Assembly (NCBI GenBank): GCA_001606155.1
Contig: LODT01000022.1
Span: forward strand, 124,001 to 188,000
DNA from: Tieghemostelium lacteum
Lineage: Eukaryota > Evosea > Eumycetozoa > Dictyosteliales > Raperosteliaceae
DNA length: 64,000 bases
Direction of reading: 5' to 3'
A model generated the notes under the pieces. It was not told the origin of the DNA and searched no databases. It saw only the letters and a list, made by a program, of their open reading frames with translations. Shown here piece by piece: positions 32,737-42,968 of this stretch. The translations under genes and the position numbers were made by a program. The first letter of the stretch is position 1. The number at the start of each line of letters is the position of its first letter.

Positions 32737-32796
32737 TACGTCATCAATTAAAATATCTTTGATTCATCTTATCAAAATATCTTTAAAAAGATGAAG
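32737..32796 (+). promoter_or_regulatory. conserved upstream block, second copy
   Basis: Second copy of the block at 31638-31694, with TACGTCATCAATTAAAATAT, then CTTTGATTCATCTTATC, then AAAAAGATGAA. It sits about 95-155 bases before the ATG at 32890. Conservation is higher here than in the flanking A/T-rich DNA, which favours function or recent duplication. Confidence 0.55.
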
Positions 32797-32889
32797 AAAT
32801 TTTCATTAGGTTACATTTCAGTACCTATAAAAATTAAAATGAATTTAAAATTTTATTTTATATTATTAAAAATAAGAATTAGATAATAA

Positions 32890-33774
32890 ATGAAATCAAA
32901 TATAATTGTAATTGTACTTGTTATAAGTACCTTTGGATTGGTGTATGGAGATTGGGCAAATTTAATGTCATTTCCAGGATGTAATACCGATATCACACCA
33001 TATATAATTGGTCAGTATAGTGGTGTTTGCTTTTGGGGTACCGAATATGTTTGTGATTATGAAAACAATGAAATTCTGTGGCTCAAATACCAAGATATAG
33101 GTTGCACTCAACCATTATCTAAAAAGAGATTACCATTCCATACCTGTACTGATGACTTTATTTTCAATTGTACTGCTGAACCAATAAAATATCCAAATTC
33201 TGCTATAGTTGTTGGTCAATCTGATTGTGGTCCAAATGCTACTTTTAACAGCTACGTTGCTCAAGGTCTAAATGATTGTTACTATTTCGAAGGTTCTGCA
33301 TCATATTATTCATGTAATAGTACAACATTATCAGCTATGTTTTATGGTAGTGGTGGTAGTGGTAGTAGTTTCAGTGGCAGTCAAAGTGGCAGTTTCAGCG
33401 GAAGCTATTCTCAATCAGGTAGTCTATCAGGTAGTCAACCTGGCTCAGGTCAATCAGGTAGTTATAGCCAAGGTTCTCAAAGTGAGAGTTTGAGCGGATA
33501 TAGTGGAAGTATCTCAGCAAGTTACTCAACTGGAAGTCAAAGTCAAAGTCATAGTGAAAGTGAAAGTGAAAGTGGAAGTAACAGCTTCAGTGGTAGTAGT
33601 TTCAGTGGCAGTCAAAGTGGTAGTCAAAGTGGTGGTTTGATCTCAGGTAGTAGTGCTTCATTAAATTCTGATATTTGTGTTCCAAATAATGAAATCTATC
33701 CTGCTTATTTCCCAGTTAATGAATGTTGCTTTCCAGGAGGTCCAGCAACCCCACAAATTGCTTATTGCACATAG
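32890..33774 (+). CDS. secreted Cys-domain, Ser/Gly-rich protein
   Basis: One exon, 294 residues. N-terminal signal peptide (IIVIVLVISTFGLVYG), then DWANLMSFPGCNTD and a Cys-containing domain of about 130 residues with N-glycosylation sites (FNCTAEP, NATFNS, NSTTLS). A long Ser/Gly/Gln repeat zone (FSGSQSGSFSGSYS type) follows, then a short conserved end DICVPNNEIYPAYFPVNECC. It stops at AYCT where the paralog upstream reads on (FCTQN...) into a hydrophobic helix, so this copy lacks the membrane anchor and should be fully secreted. I do not recognize the family outside this pair. Extracellular matrix, spore coat or surface protein are possible roles. Confidence 0.7.
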   Translation: MKSNIIVIVLVISTFGLVYGDWANLMSFPGCNTDITPYIIGQYSGVCFWGTEYVCDYENNEILWLKYQDIGCTQPLSKKRLPFHTCTDDFIFNCTAEPIKYPNSAIVVGQSDCGPNATFNSYVAQGLNDCYYFEGSASYYSCNSTTLSAMFYGSGGSGSSFSGSQSGSFSGSYSQSGSLSGSQPGSGQSGSYSQGSQSESLSGYSGSISASYSTGSQSQSHSESESESGSNSFSGSSFSGSQSGSQSGGLISGSSASLNSDICVPNNEIYPAYFPVNECCFPGGPATPQIAYCT

Positions 33775-33896
33775 AATAAATTTATTCCAATCTTATCAGT
33801 GAAAATAAAATCTATTTCACATATTGTTGAAGCAGCAATAGAGAATTTTCACAAAATAAACCGAGATATTTTCATGTTTGCATAGATGCTTTTTCA

Positions 33897-35552
33897 ATGG
33901 ATATAAATAATATTTTAATACCTCATTATATTATTAAAAAGATTTTAGAACATTTTTTAGATATAATAGATTTAAATTATTTAATTGGGTTATTTAGAAG
34001 ATTAACACTAATTTCAAAGAAATGGAATAAAGAGATTATTGGAAAGTTAAAGATAAAACAACCAATAGAACTTATAAGAGAGAATCAAGTAACTTTAAAT
34101 AAATGGTATCAATTAGCAAATAGATATAAAATTGATTACCAATTTCATGCAGCAATGTTAATACAGGAGATTGACTGTTTATTTAGAGATAGAATAACAT
34201 CAGCAAAGTGTTTTTACCCATTGAATGATCTTAGAAATATAAAAAAAGTAGATTTTAATCTAAGTCCTGATATTGGAGGTGATTTAATTATTATAGATCC
34301 AGTAAACATTGAATACCATTTAACAGTAAATGTACAACGGTATGGTGGTGATGGTAATGTTAGATACCTAGATAAAAAGTTATCAGATTTGATACTTAGT
34401 TTTAGAGTGTTTAGGTCGCTTACTTTGGCTAGTGTAATTATCAATTATAGAGTGGTGACAAATATGCAATCACTCCTAAAGAAAATTGAATTCCATAAAG
34501 TTTCCATTCAATTCAACACACTATGTTCCCTCATTAGTAGATCACCCCAAATGGAGGTTCTTATATTGATAGATACCTCCACACCTATACCGGAATTACT
34601 ATTTGATAGTATAATCAAAATCAGTAACCAACACAAAAATCTAAATGATTGTACCATTAAATTCAAGAATGATAATAGAACTATTCTAAATTTTACAAGT
34701 ATTCTAAACTTACTCAACAATATTCATTGTAAAAGAGTAAAATTGAATTATAGTTTAGCTAATGATGTTACTGACAGTCAGATCTCCATTGTAAATCCCT
34801 CTATTGAAATATTTGATTTCAACGTGACATCATATGCAAACCATAACCTCTTCTCCATTTGGAAAGATAAATCACAGTTGAAAGATATAGTATTGAATTT
34901 AGATGAAAATGATATAACCTCTGTAAATCAAATGAAGAATTTGGAGAGACTACACAATACCACTTATATAATGAGTTTAAAAGAAAATCATTTACATTTA
35001 CCATCACTAAAAGAAATTCAAATATCAAAAAGTAATATTAATATGATAAATTGTTTATTATCAAATAATAGTCAATTGGCATCAATAGACATGGGTTCTT
35101 TAAGTTTAGATGACTTAATAATAGTTTTAAACTCACAATACCCCACATTAACTAAATTGTCAATTAGTAGTGTTACTGGAAAATCTTTAACAGATATTGA
35201 CGAACAATCTCTATTACAGTCATTCCAACATAACACAACTATTAGTATGTTAAAAATAGGTTATCTCCAATTGGAATTCCACCATTCCATTTTATTCTTA
35301 TTTTCTATCCTTAAAGTAAACAGAAGTCTTATTACACTATTTCTAAAACTTTGTGTATTCATGCCACCAGATATCAAATCCACTGATCAATTGTCACCTG
35401 ATAAAGTACTACACGATAACAATACTATTGAAAAACTCTACATTCCATCTTTCTATTTATCAAGAGTTCCTCAATATAATAGCATGGAGAAATTTGATAA
35501 TCTATTGAACAAATACTCTATCATTAGATTAAAAGATGATTTTACTTGGTAA
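33897..35552 (+). CDS. F-box/LRR-like family protein (copy 6)
   Basis: One exon, 551 residues. F-box-like segment about 6-50 (LIPHYIIKKILEHFLDII ... LTLISKKWNKEIIGKLKI). It belongs with the copy 1-4 subgroup by SKKWN-EIIGKLK and by FSIWKDKSQLKDI near residue 321. LRR-like pieces include LISRSPQMEVLIL. Tail IEKLYIPSFYLSR ... LLNKYSIIRLK. Only about 120 bases separate it from the secreted protein stop, with no obvious T-run promoter. Confidence 0.75.
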   Translation: MDINNILIPHYIIKKILEHFLDIIDLNYLIGLFRRLTLISKKWNKEIIGKLKIKQPIELIRENQVTLNKWYQLANRYKIDYQFHAAMLIQEIDCLFRDRITSAKCFYPLNDLRNIKKVDFNLSPDIGGDLIIIDPVNIEYHLTVNVQRYGGDGNVRYLDKKLSDLILSFRVFRSLTLASVIINYRVVTNMQSLLKKIEFHKVSIQFNTLCSLISRSPQMEVLILIDTSTPIPELLFDSIIKISNQHKNLNDCTIKFKNDNRTILNFTSILNLLNNIHCKRVKLNYSLANDVTDSQISIVNPSIEIFDFNVTSYANHNLFSIWKDKSQLKDIVLNLDENDITSVNQMKNLERLHNTTYIMSLKENHLHLPSLKEIQISKSNINMINCLLSNNSQLASIDMGSLSLDDLIIVLNSQYPTLTKLSISSVTGKSLTDIDEQSLLQSFQHNTTISMLKIGYLQLEFHHSILFLFSILKVNRSLITLFLKLCVFMPPDIKSTDQLSPDKVLHDNNTIEKLYIPSFYLSRVPQYNSMEKFDNLLNKYSIIRLKDDFTW

Positions 35553-35686
35553 ATAAAAATTTGAATAACCTCAGTGTATTTAACAGGGTTGCATTTTGAT
35601 ATTTCGATCAGTTGAAATTTCATTTTTTTTTTTTTTTGTAAAGGAAAAATCTAATTTCCCACCCCCACACATAAAATTTATAAAAT

Positions 35687-36976
35687 ATGCAACCACACCA
35701 CATAACAATGAATGATCATAAAGAGATGGTATTTACTGAAAAAGAAATTAGAGATGTATTAAGTCATCATCATACACCAATACATTACTATCACGGAGAT
35801 AAAATGGTAGAGAATGCAAAGAGTATGATGACCAATTTTCAGAGATATTTTCCAACCTATACCAACTACTTTGCAGTGAAAGCTACACCAAATCCACATT
35901 TAATGAAACTGTTAAGAGATGTTGGTATGGGTGCTGATTGTAGTTCAATGGCTGAACTTGTACTCTCTGAGAAAGTTGGATTTAGGGGTGAGGAGATAAT
36001 GTTGACTTCCAACAATACACCAAAAGAGGAGTATCAAAAGGCATTTGAATTGGGTGCTATCATAAATCTGGATGACTATACTCAAATTGAGTACCTATAC
36101 GAGAGTCTTGGTGGAAAGATGCCAGAACTCATTTCATTCCGTTACAACCCAGGACCTTTAAAGAAAGGTAATGATATTATAGGTAAACCCGAAGAAGCAA
36201 AATTCGGATTCACAAGAGAAGGTCTAGTTAGAGGTTACAAAAAACTACAGGAACTCGGTGTCCAGAGATTTGGACTCCACTGCATGGTGGCAAGTAACGA
36301 ATTGCATGTAGACTATTTTGAAGAGACAGCCAATCTCCTTTTTAAAACCGTCAGAGAACTCACTCAAGAGTTGAATATTCATTTTGAATTGGTTAATCTT
36401 GGTGGAGGTATAGGAATTCCTTATAAACCAGACCAAAAACCTATAGATTTCCAAGAACTCACTGACCTAATTCACCAGTCCTACCAAACCAATATAATCC
36501 AACACGGTCTGAAACCTCTAAAGAAACTAGTTACAGAATGTGGAAGAGTTATCACAGGACCTTATGGAGTTTTAATAACTAAAGCCATTCATTCCAAATC
36601 AACTTATAAAGAGTACATTGGAGTTGACGCATGCATGGCTAATTTAATGAGACCTGGAATGTATGGTGCTTACCATCATATCACAGTTATAAAGAACCAA
36701 ACACCTTCATCATCACCAATTTCAACTAAAACCTATGATATAGTAGGTTCACTTTGTGAAAATAATGATAAATTTGCAATTGATAGAGAATTACCTGAAA
36801 TTGTAAGGGATGATATTTTAGTTATTCATGATAGTGGAGCACATGGACATTCTATGGGTTTCAATTATAATGGTAAATTAAGATCTGCAGAGTATCTACT
36901 CTTACAAAATAATATAAAATGTATCAGAAGAGAAGAAACTTTTGATGATTTATTTGCAACTTTAACATTTCCATGA
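35687..36976 (+). CDS. diaminopimelate decarboxylase-like PLP enzyme (bacterial type)
   Basis: Fold III PLP-dependent decarboxylase, one exon, 429 residues. The PLP lysine is K65 in YFAVKATPNP. The glycine-rich phosphate loop LVNLGGGIG lies near 238, ECGRVITGPYG near 283, the active-site Cys in SLCENND near 357, and the late GAHGHSMGFNYNGKLRSAE near 385. SLCENND and GAHGHSMG fit bacterial diaminopimelate decarboxylase (LysA), including Bacteroidetes-like forms, better than ornithine decarboxylase. LysA converts meso-diaminopimelate to lysine, the last step of bacterial lysine synthesis. No other lysine-pathway gene is in the window. In a bacteria-eating amoeba it could use diaminopimelate from peptidoglycan; that is inference. 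Arginine or ornithine decarboxylation is the main alternative. No mitochondrial or secretory signal is obvious. Confidence 0.82.
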   Translation: MQPHHITMNDHKEMVFTEKEIRDVLSHHHTPIHYYHGDKMVENAKSMMTNFQRYFPTYTNYFAVKATPNPHLMKLLRDVGMGADCSSMAELVLSEKVGFRGEEIMLTSNNTPKEEYQKAFELGAIINLDDYTQIEYLYESLGGKMPELISFRYNPGPLKKGNDIIGKPEEAKFGFTREGLVRGYKKLQELGVQRFGLHCMVASNELHVDYFEETANLLFKTVRELTQELNIHFELVNLGGGIGIPYKPDQKPIDFQELTDLIHQSYQTNIIQHGLKPLKKLVTECGRVITGPYGVLITKAIHSKSTYKEYIGVDACMANLMRPGMYGAYHHITVIKNQTPSSSPISTKTYDIVGSLCENNDKFAIDRELPEIVRDDILVIHDSGAHGHSMGFNYNGKLRSAEYLLLQNNIKCIRREETFDDLFATLTFP

Positions 36977-37265
36977 ATAAATTAATCGATTTCAAATAAA
37001 TGATAATTTGCAGATTTCACTTTATGAATGATATACTATTTTATGGATATCATGGGAAAAGAAATTTTGAAATTCCATGAAATCTAGAGGGATTAGGTAG
37101 TTGTACTACCAATTTAAATTCACAAGCGTTAATAGTAAATTGAAAACCATTGATGAAGCCAATTCAACAATTAAAACTTGATCAATATTCAATTTTAGCT
37201 ACTGTATGTAATTACAATATATCACCTTTATAAATATTAAAAACTTACTTTTAAAGTTTTATTGA
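36977..37265. other. intergenic region between convergent genes
   Basis: 289 bases, A/T-rich, between the decarboxylase and the minus-strand F-box-like gene. It contains a small stem GGTAGT-tgt-ACTACC near 37096-37110. No coding sequence is apparent. Confidence 0.35.
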
Positions 37266-38038
37266 TTAAATATCATTATATTGTGATATATTTGAAATCA
37301 TTGAAACTGTTTGATTCTTTGGAACAATATGAAGATAATCTACATTTATACCCTCTTTTATATAACCATCAATATTTTGAATACGAAGTCTAATTGTTCC
37401 AAAGTATTCATCATTGTGGGGGAGAGGTTTCTCAATTGATGATACTTTTAAAAGATACCATTGTTTGGTTTTGAAATTGGTATGTCTATCAATAACATCA
37501 TGGAGAGGATAGTTGCTAAATGAAACTTTTGATTCCAAAAAGGGTATTACTTTCTCAAAATATACTCTACAATAAACATCATAGTCACCAGTTGGTAAAT
37601 TAACTGCGTCATATACAAACGCATACCACCATACAAAATTTAAATGTAATTTTTCAGAAAAAATTGAGTTTCTATCTTCAACAAATTCTACAAAATGAGT
37701 GTTGACATGTGCTATATCACTAAAATCTCTAGCTGGTGTAATAAATTCTATATTCATTTTGTAAATATTTAAATCTAAATTATGTAACTTTAACTTTACT
37801 TACTAAATGATTTATAAAGATAAAAATAACTTATCGGATCATTAAATTTACAATTTTCTACAATTTTACCACAAAACTTTATCTCTTTTTCTGAAATTTC
37901 TTGCCAATTATATAGATTTGAAATCATGTTTCTAAAGTATTTTGAACATTGTGATAGATATACAATTGATATTGGGTCACTGTTATTTACAATATATAAA
38001 TTAATTACTTTGTTGCTTATAGTTTCAAAAACATTCAT
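37266..38038 (-). CDS. F-box-like protein with C-terminal PP2/FBA-like beta domain
   Basis: My model has two exons, 37804-38038 and 37266-37747, 238 residues. The donor is GTAAGT, the 56-base intron ends AATATAG, and the join A|AA gives Lys. The N-terminal 60 residues (MNVFETISNKVINLY ... VYLSQCSKYFRNMISN) resemble an F-box-like helix set with the usual 'S-K-x-F-R' turn. The C-terminal part (LNFVWWYAFVYDAVNLPTGD, YDVYCRVYFE, FGTIRLRIQNIDGYIKEGIN, VDYLHIVPK) resembles the beta-sandwich of plant PP2-B or FBA F-box proteins, which bind sugars or glycoproteins. It is unrelated to the LRR family nearby. Domain calls are by eye and moderate. Confidence 0.5.
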
Positions 38039-38547
38039 TTTTTTATCTCACAAAAAACTCTTTTAATTAAGTTAAACTTCAAATTAATATTCTAATAAAA
38101 ACAACCACAAAAAAATATTTATTAATTAAAAAATATCAAAATTACCATGAGAACAGCATAAAAATAATAATAGTATTCCCTCTTCTCTACAAACTTGGCT
38201 ATAGATGTGAATTATCTGAATCAGAGGATGAGCAAAGATTAACCCCTAAAGTGTGACATTTTTTTTTAAAGCCTTTAAGGTTGTGTAAACATCAAATAAA
38301 TTATTATTCAAATTTTTATTTAGATCAATTAAATTTTTTAAATATCAATTAAATAGCTCCCATAGAATATTTAAATAATTAATTTAGCGTTCCAAAAGGA
38401 TATTAAAAATAAATAATGTGTCTCAAAATATGATATACCACTAGTTTTCAAAAAAAAAGTCAAAATGCTAAAAAGGCTGTTTTGAAACTCAATGCAAAGA
38501 CTTTGAACTTTAGAAGATTAAATTTTTTTTATTTTTTATTAAAAAGA
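38039..38547. promoter_or_regulatory. divergent intergenic region
   Basis: About 509 A/T-rich bases between divergent starts of the F-box-like gene and copy 7. The last 65 bases before 38548 are open in frame with it but begin without ATG, so they are treated as leader. No other gene is visible. Confidence 0.4.
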
Positions 38548-40242
38548 ATGATATTACCAAATTATATAGTATCAGGGATATTAGAGTATTTAGTGAATCA
38601 ACCTAGAGATTTAACTCATTTGCTTGAGATTTTTAGTAAAGTTACATTAGTTTCAAAACAATGGAGTAGGGAAATAGTGCCGATGGTTAAAGTTCCATAT
38701 ATAACCACATTATATTCTTCTAGTAATATTTTAATGACCCATTGGGCTAATTTAGCAAATAGATATAATATATATTACAGAATTAGACTATATCCACATT
38801 TAAATACAGGAGAGGTTCAACCATTTAATAATAATGTCTATTCATTAGATAGTGTAAAACAATATAAAGCAGAGTATACACAAAGATATAAGAATCTTAA
38901 AAAGATTTCTTTTAGTATATACAGTGATAATCTAAACAATAATTTGGAATTGTTAAGTAATAATGATGGTATATCATATCAACTCAAATATCTCACACCT
39001 AGAGATATTGGTTATTCTCAACTACCTCAACATTTATTAGAATCTATATGCAACAAGAATATATATAAAGGATTTACATCAATATCCACCAAAATCCCAA
39101 AGATAGATAAACAGAGTGTACCCATAATAAACTATACGCTTACTTCTATTATTCTCTATTCAGTTGAAATTCATGAAGATACTCTATGCCATCTTTTAGA
39201 AACTACACCAAATCTTAAAAATATCTATCTAGATGATGTTACTCTACTGAATGGTGTTCCATTAGATAATGCTCTAGAGAGAATTGGAAAAATCAAGTTT
39301 CAGAACCTACATAAATTCTACCTAAATTCAAAATCAGCTCATATTCAATCGATCATCTATCTATTGAATAGTATAAGTGCTAAAGAAGTTACCACTAAAT
39401 TTCAAATAATTAATTTTGATTCAGTAGACCAAGTACTGAAATCAGAGATTAATAATAGTTGTATATCCATATTCACTTTTAATACACTGAATTTTAATGG
39501 ACCCTCTGCAGAGAAACTAAAAGATTTTCATTACTTTAGGAATTGGAAAGATAAAAGTATGTTAAAGAATATTAAAGTACAGAAGGATATGCTTTACTTA
39601 GTTTCCCAAAATCTTAGAGACATGAAATGTTTACATACCATTTACATTACTGAAATATCGTCAAGTGGAAATCAACAGTACTTTGATAATATCATAGAAA
39701 TGAATCTACCAAATCTAAGGAATATAATTTTAGCTCCATCCATTCATAAACACTCAACATATAGTAAACTAGTTCTCACCAGTGAAGTGTTATTGAAAAA
39801 TAACCATATAGCCTACGTTTCAATACATGATTTAACATTTGAAGAATGTATTGGTTTGTTGAATTGTAGACATAAAAGTTTAACAAAATTATGTTGTTCA
39901 TTAGTACCACATAATGGTGATATGAATCTATTTGTAAAATGCATTCAAGAGAACTCTACTATTACGTATTTGGATATCTTTGGTGGAGTTGTTAGCAGAA
40001 ATATATATAATCTCTTTGATGCTTTTGTAGAGATTTTAAATGTAAATAGAACACTTGAATCATTGTCTCTATCTGATGATTCCTTCACAGTCCCAAAACT
40101 TACTCAACAACACTACAATCAATTTAAAGTAATAATATCACAAAACTCAGTAATCAAAAAAATCTATACACCAACTGACTCTTCAAATGAACTCTGTTCT
40201 AAACTAAATCAACTATTTATGAAAAATTCAATTTGCAGATAA
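38548..40242 (+). CDS. F-box/LRR-like family protein (copy 7)
   Basis: One exon, 564 residues from the ATG at 38548, chosen because MILPNYIVSGILEYLVNQ then matches the starts of other copies. LVSKQWSREIVPMVKV completes the F-box-like segment (about 3-47). This copy belongs to a second subgroup that carries DSVDQVLKSEI followed by FNG-PSAEKL and then FRNWKDKSMLKNI near residue 333. The tail is IKKIYTPT ... LNQLFMKNSICR. LRR-like LLETTPNLKNIYL is present. No signal peptide. Convergent with the mitochondrial-type gene at 40289, 46 bases apart. Confidence 0.75.
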   Translation: MILPNYIVSGILEYLVNQPRDLTHLLEIFSKVTLVSKQWSREIVPMVKVPYITTLYSSSNILMTHWANLANRYNIYYRIRLYPHLNTGEVQPFNNNVYSLDSVKQYKAEYTQRYKNLKKISFSIYSDNLNNNLELLSNNDGISYQLKYLTPRDIGYSQLPQHLLESICNKNIYKGFTSISTKIPKIDKQSVPIINYTLTSIILYSVEIHEDTLCHLLETTPNLKNIYLDDVTLLNGVPLDNALERIGKIKFQNLHKFYLNSKSAHIQSIIYLLNSISAKEVTTKFQIINFDSVDQVLKSEINNSCISIFTFNTLNFNGPSAEKLKDFHYFRNWKDKSMLKNIKVQKDMLYLVSQNLRDMKCLHTIYITEISSSGNQQYFDNIIEMNLPNLRNIILAPSIHKHSTYSKLVLTSEVLLKNNHIAYVSIHDLTFEECIGLLNCRHKSLTKLCCSLVPHNGDMNLFVKCIQENSTITYLDIFGGVVSRNIYNLFDAFVEILNVNRTLESLSLSDDSFTVPKLTQQHYNQFKVIISQNSVIKKIYTPTDSSNELCSKLNQLFMKNSICR

Positions 40243-40288
40243 TCTCTCTTCAAATAAATTAAAAGTCTTTGAAAGATCTATCTCCAAT

Positions 40289-41212
40289 TTATTTAACTTT
40301 ATAATCGCTATCTTTTAATTCTATTGTTGTAGATTGTTCTTTTTGATTTGGATGATATTCAGATTGATCATAAATATCATCTTGATATTCATTATCATTA
40401 TTCTGTGATTCTGCATCATATAGAGGTATCTCTTTTTTCATAGGTACCATTGAAAATATATTCATTGCCATTTGAGATTCCAAGTCTAACAATAAAGTAA
40501 CACGAAGAGGATCAACATGTTTAACTGTCTTATAAGGTGATATCAATGACATTGGAAATGAATTTGTAATTCTCTCGTCAGGTAACTGGTTACCAAGTGC
40601 CACTAAATGCACTGATGACACATCATAAGTAATATTATTACTATGGTCATAATAATTAGGTCTATTAGCTAGATTTTTGCTAATAGGGAACTCATAAACC
40701 ATCATTACCTGATCACTAGCAGACTGAAACATATCTTTTGGTATCAATTGACATGTCTGATATCTTGGTTCCTTAACATCTTTTCCTAAAATACTCTCTA
40801 TCAGTGGTCTCTGATGTTCCATTGCCACCTTCATTGTAAAATTATGAAAATCTGAGTACTCATACTTTGACATTTTGTTTCTAAATACACCTTTAATAAC
40901 CATTCCAAAGAACATTCCCATTATTTTTAGAAATGAGAACTTTGGTACTTCTATACTCTCATTATTATTAAATTCTTGTTGTCTCTGTTGTTGTTGTTGA
41001 TGTACATTATGCTTATTCTTTTTACTTTGTTGTTGTTGTTGTTGTTTCTTTTCATTAACATAACTAAATCCGTATTTATATTGATGATTATGTTTCTGTG
41101 TTGAGTAATATAATTTTGTATTTTGTATTGGTAAGGTATAATTCGACCTACTATTATACAAATATCTATATGTTCCAACTATTAAATTCTTATTTTTTAA
41201 AAATTTATTCAT
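40289..41212 (-). CDS. putative mitochondrial protein of unknown function
   Basis: One exon, 307 residues. The first 40 residues are basic, hydroxylated and free of acidic residues (MNKFLKNKNLIVGTYRYLY ... TLPIQNTKLYYSTQ), fitting a mitochondrial presequence. Q/N-rich spacers (about 55-88) follow, then a folded part from about 95 with FLKIMGMFFGMVIKGVF, which is a possible short membrane-associated helix, MEHQRPLIESILGKDV and VTLLLDLESQMAMNIFSMVP, then an acidic tail ending LKDSDYKVK. I do not recognize the family. TIM44- or Cbp4-like assembly factors share such layouts, but no motif supports a choice. Confidence 0.55.
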   Translation of the reverse strand: MNKFLKNKNLIVGTYRYLYNSRSNYTLPIQNTKLYYSTQKHNHQYKYGFSYVNEKKQQQQQQSKKNKHNVHQQQQQRQQEFNNNESIEVPKFSFLKIMGMFFGMVIKGVFRNKMSKYEYSDFHNFTMKVAMEHQRPLIESILGKDVKEPRYQTCQLIPKDMFQSASDQVMMVYEFPISKNLANRPNYYDHSNNITYDVSSVHLVALGNQLPDERITNSFPMSLISPYKTVKHVDPLRVTLLLDLESQMAMNIFSMVPMKKEIPLYDAESQNNDNEYQDDIYDQSEYHPNQKEQSTTIELKDSDYKVK

Positions 41213-41373
41213 TGTGTTGTCTGTGGGTGATTGTGTAAAATTAAAAACTTTTTTTTTTTTATTTACAAGTAATAAATATCTGTCAATGACTTAATTAAGT
41301 CTTACTTTTTTTTTAAATTTTTTTTTAGTTTGAATATCCCTTCGTATAATCTCTAGATCTCTTGTGTTAGAAG

Positions 41374-42926
41374 ATGTCACAAGTTGTAATTCCCTACTAT
41401 TTAATCAGAAGTAATATTATTGAATTGATTTTTAATGATTTAGATGAATTTGATACCATAAGGCTACTACTCTTACACCTTGGTGTATCAAAAGAATGGA
41501 AAAGAAATGTACTCCTACCAATGCAATTTAAATTAGATATCAGTAATAACAATTTATCTAAACATTATAGACTAAATCAACTGTTTTCCCATCTTGATTC
41601 ACATTGCATTAATTATAAATTATTGAAATATAATTATGGAACACTATTAAATAAGGAACATAGATCTAAAGTGATTTCAGCGATTAATGTAGGAAATACA
41701 CAATCATTATATTTGGAATACCCAAATTTGAAAAAAGTCCGTTTAATAGGTGATATGATTCCTTTAGAGATTAATCTAAAGAAAGAAGTAGATTTTACGA
41801 AATTCAATTTTAGAAGTATTAGTGATGAAGAAATACAAATACTGTTTGGTAAAGACTATTTCACTTCATTGATGATGGATGAAAATGCAGTGGTAACTCA
41901 TAATTTTACAATTAATGGTTGTAATTCAAGACTTAAATCACTAGTACTCTTTAATCCTAGAATAGAAGTTAAACAAATTTATGAAATCATAAGATGTTCA
42001 GTATCATTAAAATCACTAGTATTAAATATCAGTGATTTATATAGTGAAAACTATGATGTGGTATCTGAATTATCTAATATTTCATCACTAGAGAGTTTAT
42101 ATTTAACATCTGATGAAATTTTACATCAGTAATTTCTTTCCTCAACAAAACAAGAGCAATTTCAGTAATTATTGATTGTATAGACTTCCCATTTCAAGGG
42201 AATGGACAAACACCAATTCAGTCATACAAGATTACCAATACAACAATTGAAAAGTTCACATTTGATTCATTTGAAATTAATACCATTAAATACAGTTTTC
42301 TACAGTTTTGGGAGAATACCAATACCCTTAAAGACACTTTATTCAGACGTTGTTATGATATGTATACACTCACTGATAGATTCAAGCTACCTTATCTCTC
42401 TACACTAAAGCTTTGGGAATATGAAGAGTTGAGTGCAACCAACTTAAATTTGCTGACCAAAAATATTCTAAATTTGGTAAGAATATGTGAAAATCTTCAA
42501 AATGTTATTTTGGAATCATTCTCATTGCAATCAACTATTAAAATACTTTCAATGAAATCTAATTTGAAGAAACTAACAATCTCAATTTTGAAAAGTATAT
42601 CTGATGATGAAATGGTAGACAATGATGAAGATCTTGCAATTCAAATTATAGATCTAATTAAATACCATAAATCACTATCCTGTATAAGTTTGGGTTCAAT
42701 GCAATGTTCTTGGTCTAACTATAAGATTTATTTTGAAATTCTTACAAATAATCATTATATCAGTTCACTCTCATTTCATCAGAATCCAAACATGGAATGT
42801 TCAATTGAACAATTGAAACTTTTTGATAACCTTTTTCAAAGCAATCACTCCATTACACATTTACATGTTAGAGATCCTCACTTAATATCAATTTTATCCA
42901 AATATTTAATAAAAACTATAAAGTAA
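41374..42926 (+). pseudogene. F-box/LRR-like copy 8, single frameshift
   Basis: The reading frame from 41374 (MSQVVIPYYLIRSNIIELIFN ... GVSKEWKRNVLL) stops at 42132. One base missing at the TTTT run about 42117-42121 explains it: from there the other frame runs unbroken to 42926. That frame reads TSVISFLNKTRAISVIID, ITNTTIEKFTFDSFEI, FLQFWENTNTLKDTLF and YTLTDRFKLPYLSTLK, matching the neighbour at 42969 block by block. Third subgroup of the family (YYLI start, KEW instead of SKxW, W-E-x-T motif). The single change makes it either a very young pseudogene or a sequence error at a homopolymer. Confidence 0.7.
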
Positions 42927-42968
42927 AATTGAGTTTATTTGTTTTTAAATAAAATTTGTATTTTTACA

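Noticed and set aside
35687-36976. Ornithine decarboxylase
   Set aside because: General PLP fold III motifs fit, but SLCENND and GAHGHSMGFNYNGKLRSAE with ECGR are closer to bacterial diaminopimelate decarboxylase.
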